From contig JAVCDK010000029.1 in the NCBI GenBank assembly GCA_030765865.1, forward strand, positions 1 through 48,794: 48,794 bases of DNA, written 5' to 3'. Position numbers and translations under genes: made by a program. This DNA comes from Candidatus Celaenobacter antarcticus (GTDB taxonomy: Bacteria > Cloacimonadota > Cloacimonadia > JGIOTU-2). Every line of letters begins with the position of its first letter. The first letter of the stretch is position 1. Below are positions 34,995 through 44,157 of this stretch, in pieces. Below the pieces are notes generated by a model. The model worked only from the letters and a program-made list of their open reading frames with translations. It did not search any database and had not been told where the DNA came from.

Positions 34995-36062
34995 ATGAAA
35001 AAGATTTTAGTATTTGTGGGGATATGTGCTCTGGCTATGGGCATGATCTCTTGTGATAAAACATCAACAGACATTCCCTCGGATAATTCGGGCGTTCTTA
35101 TCGGAGCCACTGTCTATGAAACGATCCAGGGTGCGATCGATGCCGCAGCAGATGGAGATACCCTTCTTCTCACACAGGGTATTTATGCCGGTACAAATAA
35201 TACAAATTTAATGTGGGATGGAGAAGAAAAGCACCTGACAATTATGACCGATCTGCGCGGACACCAGCAGAATTATGCGATCATCGAAGGCAACGGAAAG
35301 GGCGCAGGTTTCTATTTTGGTAATTCCTTGCAAAGCAATGACGATCTTATCTATGGTATCACGATCCGGAACATCGGACCCCATGCTGAGTATTACAATG
35401 CAGCGTTTTACTGTGAATATGCTGAACCGACAATTCGATCTTGCTACGTTTATTATTGCCCATGGTGTGGAGTGTACTGTTCCCATGCAAACCCAAGAAT
35501 AGAAAATTGTCGATTCTATGCTAATTACACAGCTATTATAGCTGATCATGACTCAAGTCCGGTTCTCTTGTTAAATTATATTGAGTGGAATGATCTATAC
35601 GGTGTATATGCACAAGATGATTCCAATCCCTCTCTTTTTAATAATCTCATCGCCAATAATATCGGGGGAGTTTATCTCCTTCGAGCAAAATCAGTGATGG
35701 TAAGTAATACGATCGTCTCGAACACAAGCTACGGGATTTTAGTGAACAGCGATCTCCTATCTCAGATGATAAACTGCATTGTTTGGGACAACGGAACCGA
35801 TCTTGACGTGCGGAGTGATAGCAGTCTCGTCGCATCATACACCTGTTCTCCGATTGAATATCCTGATGTAAATCCTGACAGTCTTTTCAATATATATGAT
35901 GATCCCCAGTTCATCAGCAGCAATGATTATCACCTGAAATCCGTGAGTCCATGTCTGGATATTGGGAATCCTGGTGTAGCGTACTGGACCGAAGACCTCG
36001 ATGGAGAATATCGTATTCATAATAATGAGATCGATCTCGGTGCGTATGAATGGCACCCATAG
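34995..36062 (+). CDS. Lipoprotein with right-handed beta-helix
   Basis: 355 residues. Signal and lipobox GMISC are at the N-terminus. ATVYETIQGAIDAAADGDTL opens the parallel beta-helix, then short repeats such as NCRFYANYTAIIADHDSSPV and NNLIANNIGGVYL. The end SVSPCLDIGNPG ... DLDGEYRI ... DLGAYEW is the closing cap common in bacterial pectate-lyase-like secreted proteins. It is probably a membrane-anchored periplasmic or surface beta-helix; ligand unknown. AGGAGG precedes the start. Confidence 0.82.
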   Translation: MKKILVFVGICALAMGMISCDKTSTDIPSDNSGVLIGATVYETIQGAIDAAADGDTLLLTQGIYAGTNNTNLMWDGEEKHLTIMTDLRGHQQNYAIIEGNGKGAGFYFGNSLQSNDDLIYGITIRNIGPHAEYYNAAFYCEYAEPTIRSCYVYYCPWCGVYCSHANPRIENCRFYANYTAIIADHDSSPVLLLNYIEWNDLYGVYAQDDSNPSLFNNLIANNIGGVYLLRAKSVMVSNTIVSNTSYGILVNSDLLSQMINCIVWDNGTDLDVRSDSSLVASYTCSPIEYPDVNPDSLFNIYDDPQFISSNDYHLKSVSPCLDIGNPGVAYWTEDLDGEYRIHNNEIDLGAYEWHP

Positions 36063-36102
36063 AATAGCTACCTATCGTTAATAAATACCTGGAACTGCGA
36101 AC

Positions 36103-38232
36103 ATGAAAAATTTTATCCTAATTGGGATAGTTCTGTCTTTCATTGCCTGTGCTTCTGTTCAGTCCGTTCTTGAGCGGGAAAGAATTATAAAGCCCAAACC
36201 TCCAATCGCAAAGAAAATTCCATATGAAACATCGATCCATGACACTATTTTGGTCGATAACTACCATTGGATGAAAGACAAGTCACGCACTGATCCTGAA
36301 GTGATCGCACACATTAAAAAGGAAAATGCTTATACTGATAGTGTTTTATTTAATACAAAGGAACTGCAGGAGCAGCTTTACCAGGAAATTGTTGGTAGAA
36401 TTCAGAAAACCGATTTATCCGTACCGGTTCGGATCGATAGTTTTTACTATTACTGGAAAGATGTTGAAGGTAAAGAATACTCGCTCTATTGTAGAAAAAA
36501 ATCCATTCCTGATGCTAAAGAGGAAATAGTTATTGATTTAAATGAACTTGCTTCAGGATATGAGTTCTACGATGTGTCGAATATAGAGGTAAGTCCCAAC
36601 CATCAATATATTGCTTTTGCCTTTGATACAACAGGTGCAGAACATTATACGCTTGCAGTGAAGAGTATTAAGGAAAATACTTTCCTGTCGGATACAGCTT
36701 ATCCAGTTGATGACCTTGTATGGGCAAATGACAATAATACTCTATTTTATATAGCAGAAAATGATTCTGGAAGAAGTGATAAATTATATCGTCATGTTCT
36801 TGGAACTGACCAGAAAGAGGATGAGCTGATCTATCAGGAGAATGACGGTGCTTTTTATGTGTGGATATATAAATCGAGAAGTAAAAAATATCTAATATTA
36901 TCAACCGGTAGTAAAATTACTTATGAAATCCGATATTTAAAAGCTGATAACCCCTTTGGAGAATTTAAAATTGTTCAACCACGTGAGCAAGGTCATAGAT
37001 ATTATATCTGTCCTCATATTAATGAATTTTTTATTGTATCTAACGATGGAGCAAAAAATTATAAAGTAATGGTAACTTCAATCCAACATCCCGGTAAAGA
37101 AAATTGGAAAGAGTTTATTCCACACAGAGATTCTGTTTCTATTGACATTGACGTATTTAAAGATTATATGGTAATTTATGAGCGGGAAAATACTTTTAAA
37201 AAAATCCGAATATTAAATTTTAGTACAAAAGAGGAGTATTATATAGATTTTCCTGAGCCAATTTATACTATTTATCCTGGGAAAAATCCTAACTTTGATA
37301 CGCATATTCTTAGATTTACATACGAGTCTATGGTTACACCTTATTCTATCTATGACTACAATATGGAAACCAGAGAAAAGGAATTGAAAAAACATCAGGA
37401 AGTTCTTGGCGGATATGATGCATCCAAGTATAGATCGGAAAGGATTTTTGCCCAAGCAAAAGATGGAACCAGGATTCCGATATCTCTCGTATATAAGAAA
37501 GATTTGTTTACAAAAGACGGATCCAATCCTTTATTTCTTACCGGTTACGGATCTTATGGAGATACCTATGAACTATATTTTTCTACAACCCATTTAAGTT
37601 TGCTGGATAGAGGTTTTGTATATGCGATAGCTCATGTGCGTGGCGGTGGCGAATATGGAAAGCAGTGGCACGAGCAGGGGCGAATGCTCTCCAAGAAGAA
37701 TACTTTTACAGATTTCATTGCCTGCGAAGAGTATCTGATTGAACAAAATTATACGAGCCGTGATAAGCTGGTTATCGAAGGGGGAAGCGCCGGGGGATTG
37801 CTCATCGGAGCAGTTTTGAATATGCGTCCTGAACTGTGTGAGATTGCCATCGCCGATGTTCCTTTTGTCGATGTGATCAATACCATGCTTGACCCAACAC
37901 TTTCTGCTACTGTTTCGGAATATGAAGAGTGGGGAAATCCACAAGATAAACAATATTTTGATTATATCTTCTCCTACTGTCCCTATCAAAATGTAAAAGC
38001 ACAGCATTATCCAAATATACTTGCTTTCGGCGGATTCTATGATCTCCGGGTTAATTACTGGGAGCCGGCAAAATGGATCGCAAAACTTCGTGAGAAAAAG
38101 TTGGATGAAAACCTTGCACTGCTCAAAGTTCAGCTTTCCGGACATGCCGGTGCTTCCGGCAGATTCAGTTATTATCGAGAAGTAGCACTGAAATATGCGT
38201 TTGTATTCGATATTCTTGGCATTGAGTTCTAG
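36103..38232 (+). CDS. S9A prolyl oligopeptidase/oligopeptidase B-like lipoprotein, copy 1
   Basis: 709 residues. The N-terminal signal MKNFILIGIVLSFIACAS ends in a lipobox, so the enzyme is likely anchored outside the cytoplasm. A beta-propeller domain (~70-430) is followed by the alpha/beta-hydrolase domain: FLTGYGSYG, IAHVRGGGEYG, nucleophile Ser562 in GGSAGG, Asp in GGFYDLRV, and His in SGHAGASGR. This triad order and the RGGGEYGxxWHEQG block match oligopeptidase B/POP. It cleaves short peptides, probably for scavenging. It abuts copy 2 with no gap. Confidence 0.9.
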   Translation: MKNFILIGIVLSFIACASVQSVLERERIIKPKPPIAKKIPYETSIHDTILVDNYHWMKDKSRTDPEVIAHIKKENAYTDSVLFNTKELQEQLYQEIVGRIQKTDLSVPVRIDSFYYYWKDVEGKEYSLYCRKKSIPDAKEEIVIDLNELASGYEFYDVSNIEVSPNHQYIAFAFDTTGAEHYTLAVKSIKENTFLSDTAYPVDDLVWANDNNTLFYIAENDSGRSDKLYRHVLGTDQKEDELIYQENDGAFYVWIYKSRSKKYLILSTGSKITYEIRYLKADNPFGEFKIVQPREQGHRYYICPHINEFFIVSNDGAKNYKVMVTSIQHPGKENWKEFIPHRDSVSIDIDVFKDYMVIYERENTFKKIRILNFSTKEEYYIDFPEPIYTIYPGKNPNFDTHILRFTYESMVTPYSIYDYNMETREKELKKHQEVLGGYDASKYRSERIFAQAKDGTRIPISLVYKKDLFTKDGSNPLFLTGYGSYGDTYELYFSTTHLSLLDRGFVYAIAHVRGGGEYGKQWHEQGRMLSKKNTFTDFIACEEYLIEQNYTSRDKLVIEGGSAGGLLIGAVLNMRPELCEIAIADVPFVDVINTMLDPTLSATVSEYEEWGNPQDKQYFDYIFSYCPYQNVKAQHYPNILAFGGFYDLRVNYWEPAKWIAKLREKKLDENLALLKVQLSGHAGASGRFSYYREVALKYAFVFDILGIEF

Positions 38233-40368
38233 ATGAAAAGAGGAATTTTTGTAATTTGCGTAATTCTATTTTTGGGATATTGCACATCACAAAAAATTCA
38301 GGAAAAATATTCATTATCTCCTTCAATTATACCACCGGTTGCGAAAAAAATTCCTACATCTGTAACGCTGCATGGCGTCGAATTGAAAGATGATTATGCG
38401 TGGATGATCGATGATACTCGAAGCGATTCCACAGTAATAGAATACATCGAAGCAGAAAATCTTTATGCAGAGAAAATCCTTTCAGAAATGTCAGCTCTCA
38501 AAGATACAATTTTTAACGAGATAATAAGCAGAATCAGCGAAGAGGATGTCAATGCACCAACGCATTGGGGAGATTATTATTACTATTCGAGAAGGGAAGA
38601 GGGAAAACCTTACCTGATCTATTGCAGAAAATTCCATTCGCTCTCAGCTCCCGAAAAGATTGTGTTGGATATGAACGCACTTGCAGAAGGATATGAATTT
38701 TTTTCCGTCGGAAGAAGAGAGTATAGCCCTGACCAACAATTGCTGGCATATACAGTTGATACAACCGGAGATGAACGATTCACACTTTATATCAAAGATA
38801 TTGAAGCTGACACGCTGCTTGCTGAAGAGGTATATCCGGTTAATGATGTGGAATGGGCAAACGATAATATCACAATCTTTTATGTGACCCCAAATGAAGA
38901 AAATCTGAAAAGCAAACTGGCGTACAGGCATGTTCTTGGAACAGATCCTGCTCATGATGAACTCATTTACAGGGAGAATGACAACGCATTCTATATGGGG
39001 TTTGGGAGAACTCGTTCAAATGATTATATCGTTTTAGGTACTAATAGTAAAACAACTTCCGAAGTCCGCTTCCTCGATGCTAATGAATCGCCACCTGGCG
39101 GAGTATTTTCTCTGTTCAAGCCACGCAAGCAAGGTGTCAAATATTATATGACCAATAATGGTGATACCTGGTACATCCGAAATAATGAGTCTGCCCCAAA
39201 TTACAAAATTATGACTTCTAAGTTCAGCGAACCTCTCAAATGGGATACATTTATATCTCATAACGATTCGATCTATATCGATGGATTTGATGTTTTTGAG
39301 AAATATGTTGTTGTGTACGAGCAACATAGTGGTGTCATAAAACCGCACATCTTTTTTCTTGAAGATGGAACAGATTATTATATGACCTTTCCAGAAAAAG
39401 TTTATGTATACTATGACAGATGGACACCGGATTTTAAAACCGATACATTATATTTTTCCTATTCTTCGCTCACCACACCCTCTTCTGTATATGCGTATAA
39501 TATGAAAACAAAAGAGAGAAAACTTCTCAAACGTTATGAGGTAATAGGCGGATTTGATCCTGATGAATATCAATCCGAGCAGGTATATGCCACATCGTAT
39601 GATGGAACAAAAGTCCCAATCTCGCTTGTCTATAAAAATGATCTTTTCAAAAAGGATGGAAGCAATCCATTATATCTACATGCCTATGGTGCTTACGGCA
39701 GCAGTAGGAATGCTGGCTTTTCCCGTATTCGTATAAGTCTACTGGATAGGGGATTTGTCTATGCAATTGCTCATGTGCGTGGTGGTAAAGAGAAGGGTGA
39801 GCAGTGGTATGAGCAAGGGAAATTACTCAATAAGAAAAACACGTTTCTCGATTATATTGCCTGTGCTGAATATTTAATTAAAAATAAATATACATGTCCG
39901 GAAAAATTGGCAGCTTTTGGAGCAAGTGCCGGTGGTATGCTGATGGGTGTGGTTGCGAACTGGCGTCCCGACCTATTTGGAGCTATAGTAGCGGAAGTGC
40001 CTTCCATGGATAAATTGACCGTTCTTTTGGACTCAACTGCCTCGGGCACAAAATATCATTATGAGGAGCTGGGAAATCCGTACGAGAAGGAATATTTCGA
40101 TTACCTGCTTTCTTGGGATACCTATCAGAACATCAAAGAGCAGGCATACCCGAACATGATGCTTACAGCAGGTTATCATGACAGCCGTGTACGCTACTGG
40201 CAGCCGCTTCGATGGGTGGCAAAAGTGCGTGATATGAAAACAGATAACAATGTGCTTTTACTTAAAACGAACATGGCTGGACATTATGGAGGGTCAGGAA
40301 GATACACGCAATATGAGGACATTGCAGAGCGTTATGCCTTCATTATTAGAATGCTGGGTGTAGAATGA
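38233..40368 (+). CDS. S9A prolyl oligopeptidase/oligopeptidase B-like lipoprotein, copy 2
   Basis: 711 residues with a lipobox (LFLGYC) and the same two-domain plan as its neighbour. The triad is Ser565 in GASAGG, Asp in AGYHDSRV and His in AGHYGGSGR. It is clearly a diverged tandem duplicate: both contain RHVLGTD, ELIYxENDxAFY and SLLDRGFVYAIAHVRGG. The start ATG directly follows the stop of copy 1 with no ribosome-binding site of its own, so translation is probably coupled. Its stop overlaps the start of the gshA-like pseudogene (ATGA). Confidence 0.9.
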   Translation: MKRGIFVICVILFLGYCTSQKIQEKYSLSPSIIPPVAKKIPTSVTLHGVELKDDYAWMIDDTRSDSTVIEYIEAENLYAEKILSEMSALKDTIFNEIISRISEEDVNAPTHWGDYYYYSRREEGKPYLIYCRKFHSLSAPEKIVLDMNALAEGYEFFSVGRREYSPDQQLLAYTVDTTGDERFTLYIKDIEADTLLAEEVYPVNDVEWANDNITIFYVTPNEENLKSKLAYRHVLGTDPAHDELIYRENDNAFYMGFGRTRSNDYIVLGTNSKTTSEVRFLDANESPPGGVFSLFKPRKQGVKYYMTNNGDTWYIRNNESAPNYKIMTSKFSEPLKWDTFISHNDSIYIDGFDVFEKYVVVYEQHSGVIKPHIFFLEDGTDYYMTFPEKVYVYYDRWTPDFKTDTLYFSYSSLTTPSSVYAYNMKTKERKLLKRYEVIGGFDPDEYQSEQVYATSYDGTKVPISLVYKNDLFKKDGSNPLYLHAYGAYGSSRNAGFSRIRISLLDRGFVYAIAHVRGGKEKGEQWYEQGKLLNKKNTFLDYIACAEYLIKNKYTCPEKLAAFGASAGGMLMGVVANWRPDLFGAIVAEVPSMDKLTVLLDSTASGTKYHYEELGNPYEKEYFDYLLSWDTYQNIKEQAYPNMMLTAGYHDSRVRYWQPLRWVAKVRDMKTDNNVLLLKTNMAGHYGGSGRYTQYEDIAERYAFIIRMLGVE

Positions 40369-41025
40369 GTTATAATAAGCAGATCGACAGAATAGTAGAA
40401 TATTTCCGCAAGCAGGAAAAGACACCCGATAACCTGAAAATCGGGGCTGAGTTCGAGCATTTTGTAGTGCGGGAAAACGATCTTTCCGCAGTTCGTTATG
40501 ATGAAAATAGCAAAGATGGAATTCGTGATTTGCTGAGTTACCTCATGCAAAAAGGTTGGAGAGGAAATTTTGAGGGAGATAACCTCATCGGGTTAGAAAA
40601 GGATGGATCAACAGTCACTCTGGAGCCCGGCGCACAATTAGAACTTTAGTACACAGCACACTTCCACACTTGCTGAGATGGAGCAGACATATAAAAATTT
40701 TGTATATGATCTTCTGCCGTGGTTGCATGATCAGCAACAGCTTCTGATTGCTCTGGGTTATCAACCCTATTCTAAGATCGAGGATATTCCCTTCATACCT
40801 AAGCAACGTTATGTGTTCATGTCGGACTATCTCATCCAAAAGAACAAATATGCGCTTAATATGATGAAAGGCACTGCGTCCACTCAACTTACTCTTGATT
40901 ACCTGAACGAAGAGGATTATACAAACAAATTCCAAGTTGCATGCTATCTTTCCCCTTTGCTGGCAATACTGACTGACAACAGCCCGATATTTGAAGGACA
41001 GCGATATTCTCAAACCAATGGATAG
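40365..41025 (+). pseudogene. gshA: Broken glutamate-cysteine ligase (GCS2-like), 5' part
   Basis: The frame from 40365 encodes IGAEFEHFVV and ends at a TAG after LEPGAQLEL (40647-40649). Skipping one base in CTTTAG restores STQHTSTLAEME and a long match of plant/bacterial GCS2 type: KGTASTQLTLDYL, CYLSPLLAILTDNSPIFEGQ. The homology then stops abruptly near 41000 and the frame runs into a TAG at 41023. The C-terminal third is gone. It overlaps the stop of the preceding peptidase and was once the next gene of that operon. A one-base insertion plus a deletion make loss of function very likely. Confidence 0.85.
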
Positions 41026-41330
41026 ATATGCTGCAAAGGGAGTATTTGTTGGAGTGGATCATTCTCAGAATGAATGGGAGCGGATCATCGACTCGATACA
41101 AGAGAGGGATTCCTATCTTGTTCAGCAGTTTATCGAACCTCCTACACTTCCCTGTATTTCATTCAGAAATGAAAAGCCATTCTTGGAAGACTATAAATAT
41201 ATTACAGGATTATTTGTTTATAATGGACGCTTTCACGGGCTTTATACTCGTGCAGGTACATCGAATGTGATAGCCAGCGTGACCGGGTGCAGGATCATGC
41301 CGAATTTGTATGCGAGACCGAAATTGATAG
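41003..41330 (+). pseudogene. 3' fragment of an ATP-grasp (glutathionylspermidine-synthase-like) gene
   Basis: In a third frame the sequence reads ILKPMDRYAAKGVFVG, then SYLVQQFIEPP, EDYKYITGLFVYNGRFHGLY, and TRAGTSNVIASVTGCRIMPN. This is the C-terminal half of an ATP-grasp ligase of the glutathionylspermidine synthase type. It has no start, joins the gshA fragment at about 41000-41010, and ends in repeat-like sequence (GTTCGCGCGGTGGACGCAGAG). A deletion that removed the end of gshA and the start of this gene explains the junction. Confidence 0.7.
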
Positions 41331-41465
41331 GGGGGTTCGCGCGGTGGACGCAGAGAGTACTTAAGTTTAGTTTACAATGCCGTAACAGGCGAGGGAACAT
41401 TGGCGATCAGCGGATTTAATCGCTGAAAAATACTTCTTTTCCCCATTCACCGTCGGCGGTTAAAT

Positions 41466-41530
41466 AACGCTGCACTGCAATGCTATATGCTTACTTGTCA
41501 AACTTTGACCTTGGGTGTGTGCTAATTGTT
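41466..41530 (-). repeat. attC-like palindrome at the end of the three-gene operon
   Basis: On the gene strand: AAC, spacer AATTA, GCAC, a 43-nt centre containing GTCAAA/TTTGAC, then GTGC, spacer AGC, GTT. The AAC core overlaps the stop codon of the hydrolase gene (TTAAC). Paired core boxes with unequal unpaired spacers are the layout of integron attC sites, which typically read TAACAATTC...AAGCGTTAG. Length 65 bp is within the attC range. Confidence 0.5.
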
Positions 41531-42923
41531 AAGAAACCAATTGATGCTCTGAGCAGTAATGGCTACCGCTTTCTAAAATCTGTATTAATCGCTTAATAAG
41601 AATGAAAGAGGAATTCTCAGATGCAAAATTATGATCTGCATGTTCAATCAAAGTAACTTTTTCTTCAATACCTTTTATTGAATTTCTACTTTTATCATAT
41701 TGATCTTCTCCCCCAATAAAGAGTTTTGACAATAGCTTTTTGTTTTTTAACCAACTATCCTCTATTTTCTTGAGATATTGTAAATCTAATTCTATTCCTT
41801 TTCTAATAACTTTTCCTGATGATAAAATAAGGTTATACTCCAAATTTGTAAAAAAACCAGTATGATAATCTTTTAAGATACAAAAAGGAGCTAACCCTAT
41901 CCCCTTAATTTTAGGATTATTTCTTAAAAGCTCTGATACCACTGAACAACCAGCAGAATGAGCAATTACGAATATTTCGAAACTAGGATTATAAATATTG
42001 TTAATTATTCGTTCCAACGAGTAAAGATCTGTCTCGTATGTACGTTTTAACGGGGTTGATTCACCTGAGCCTAGGTAGTCAAAAGTACATGTCTCAATAC
42101 CAATTTTTGCAAGATTTCTCGCTAAACGAACATACAAACCGTATGGCCCGTGTCTTGAATTTCCGAAATATCCAGGAGCAATAATACACTTTCTATTTAG
42201 AGGAGACCAACTGGGATAATACTTTGTGTAAGCTATTTCCCCTTGCATTGTTGTAAGAGATGAAATCTCAGCTTCTGGAAATATTGACTTATTAATGTCT
42301 GGGTAAGAAAAAAATGAATTTACTCTACTTTCCCAAACTCTAAACGCTCCATTAGATATTGTAAAGCAATAATATTTACCAGATTTTGGATATTTATTAA
42401 GTAATATATTTGTAATCATCAAAACTGTAGAGTTGGAACCGATAATTATTTTGTGATTACATATTGATTTACCTTCTTTTTCCCACCATAGTCTTAATCT
42501 CTTATCAAATTCATGGATATTTTCGGATTCAGAAATATTAATTCTGGTTGCGTCGATTACTCTCAGTCTAAATAGGTCAATTGATTGAGCAGATTTCAAG
42601 TTTATTTTTCTTAATTCACAATCCGAAATACCAGATGCGATACCCAAATTAAAAGGAGCTAAACTTAAAGGTGATAGAAGAGGTATCCCAGTTAATTTAG
42701 ATAAATTGGTAGCAGATACTTTTGCTTGTGCTGTTTGAGTATATGTTATTCCATCAATCCAATTTAGCTGTTCGATAATTTTTGCAAACGCTTTGCATTG
42801 GTTATTTCCGTTACTAGTTAAGTTGCTTAAATGTGATTTGCCGTGAATACTTTTGGATTTTTTTTTTGTTTCAAAATGACGGCAAACAATAAATTTGTTA
42901 CCTTTCTTCATGTTCATCAACAT
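41529..42923 (-). CDS. Histidine-phosphatase-like domain fused to an alpha/beta hydrolase
   Basis: 464 residues. Residues ~10-180 resemble the phosphoglycerate mutase/histidine phosphatase fold: FIVCRHFETKK carries Arg15-His16, and the later segment IIIGSNSTVLM takes the place of the usual xVSHG block, with the second catalytic His apparently replaced (Asn/Ser). Residues ~220-460 are an alpha/beta hydrolase: KCIIAPGYFGNSR, FDYLGSGES, nucleophile Ser323 in IAHSAGC, an Asp in IGGEDQYDKS and His in EHADHNF. The start overlaps the upstream gene; ATG 42923 or 42911 are both possible. Third gene of a tight AT-rich operon. The combination is unfamiliar; the substrate is unknown. Confidence 0.7.
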   Translation of the reverse strand: MLMNMKKGNKFIVCRHFETKKKSKSIHGKSHLSNLTSNGNNQCKAFAKIIEQLNWIDGITYTQTAQAKVSATNLSKLTGIPLLSPLSLAPFNLGIASGISDCELRKINLKSAQSIDLFRLRVIDATRINISESENIHEFDKRLRLWWEKEGKSICNHKIIIGSNSTVLMITNILLNKYPKSGKYYCFTISNGAFRVWESRVNSFFSYPDINKSIFPEAEISSLTTMQGEIAYTKYYPSWSPLNRKCIIAPGYFGNSRHGPYGLYVRLARNLAKIGIETCTFDYLGSGESTPLKRTYETDLYSLERIINNIYNPSFEIFVIAHSAGCSVVSELLRNNPKIKGIGLAPFCILKDYHTGFFTNLEYNLILSSGKVIRKGIELDLQYLKKIEDSWLKNKKLLSKLFIGGEDQYDKSRNSIKGIEEKVTLIEHADHNFASENSSFILIKRLIQILESGSHYCSEHQLVS

Positions 42924-44154
42924 ACTTTTGCAAAACTTCAGAATTTAAAGGAAATACTTTTTCACTTTTCAATATTGCTTTTAACTTTGAAATACTTATC
43001 CACTCTGGCTTAGTATTAAGAATTTGAGGTTCTAGTTCGCCTTCAGCATCTACAATAAATGCTATACTTAGAAAATTATGTTTACCCTCTAAATGAGTTA
43101 TAAAGTACGGAGTAACACCAAATATTTTTATTGATGAAATATTATTCGATTTTTCACCTTCTCTGAAATATTTTAGCGTAAGACCTGTTTCCTCAAAAAG
43201 TTCCCTAACAGCAGTGTCTCTTATATTTTCATTTCTTTCTAACTTTCCTTGAGGTAATTCCCACTGATCATGATATTCAGGCTCTTCATATAATGATTGC
43301 CTCTTTTGAAGTAGGATATATTTTTCTTGATTAATAGTTCTTTCTACAATTAAAGTTGCAACAATTGCGATTGATGGATATTTGTAAATATTCTTTGCAC
43401 AAACAAATATTCCCCAACAAATATCATATGATATTTGTCCATCATTAATTTGTATATTTAGTTTTTCTTTAATTTCCTCAGGGATAACTTTTAAATAACT
43501 CAAGATTTCTTTTTGTCTTTGAATTGGTATAGTTCCTGATCTGCTTAACCACTTATCTAATGGATATTTGTAATTATGTTTAATGTTGTATTGTTTTAAA
43601 ATCTTCAAACCATTCTTTTTTAAACTATCTTTGAATTTTAATGAGGACCCAATTTGTTTTTTTAATGGATTTCTTAGTGTAGTTAGCGTTTTAAATATTT
43701 TTTTATTACTGCCATAATTATCATCAAACTTTTGAGCAATTACCACCTGGCCTTCAGGTAGGAGTATTCTTTTTAATTCTTTAAGAGCGGAGTTTAAGTT
43801 ATTACTATATTGAAAAGTAGAGAGTGCAATTATAAATCCGAATTTATTATCTTCAAAAGGAGTTTCATGGAAATCACCTTTAACAAATTTAATAGCCTTT
43901 GGTACCTTGGCACCCATTTCATCGGATATATCCAATACTGTCCAATTCCTACCAGATTTATTTTTCTCCTTTGCAGCAAGCCAACCAGTACCTCCTCCAA
44001 GGTCCAAACATTCTATTGATTTCACAAAAGAATTTAATGGTTCAGTACATTTTTTATAAATTTCATCATTCTCTATCCAAAGAGTATATTCTTTATAATT
44101 TCTTGCTCTTTTATTGAATTGACTTTGTATTTTTTTTAGATCTTCGTTTTTCAT
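42898..44154 (-). CDS. SAM-dependent methyltransferase fused to a Nudix hydrolase
   Basis: 418 residues. Residues 1-250 are a class I methyltransferase: motif I LDLGGGTGWLA (50-60), VLDIS, GDFHETPFEDNKFGFII and LKELKRILLPEGQVVIA. Residues ~260-418 are a Nudix domain with an intact box (G303-KLE-...-RELFEETG-L325; pattern G-x5-E-x7-REUXEEXGU), preceded by WELPQGK. I do not know this fusion as a characterised enzyme. It begins 3 bp after the membrane gene upstream and overlaps the hydrolase gene downstream, so the three act together. A role in making or cleaning up a nucleotide-linked small molecule is one reading. Confidence 0.78.
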   Translation of the reverse strand: MKNEDLKKIQSQFNKRARNYKEYTLWIENDEIYKKCTEPLNSFVKSIECLDLGGGTGWLAAKEKNKSGRNWTVLDISDEMGAKVPKAIKFVKGDFHETPFEDNKFGFIIALSTFQYSNNLNSALKELKRILLPEGQVVIAQKFDDNYGSNKKIFKTLTTLRNPLKKQIGSSLKFKDSLKKNGLKILKQYNIKHNYKYPLDKWLSRSGTIPIQRQKEILSYLKVIPEEIKEKLNIQINDGQISYDICWGIFVCAKNIYKYPSIAIVATLIVERTINQEKYILLQKRQSLYEEPEYHDQWELPQGKLERNENIRDTAVRELFEETGLTLKYFREGEKSNNISSIKIFGVTPYFITHLEGKHNFLSIAFIVDAEGELEPQILNTKPEWISISKLKAILKSEKVFPLNSEVLQKYVDEHEER

Positions 44155-44157
44155 TAA

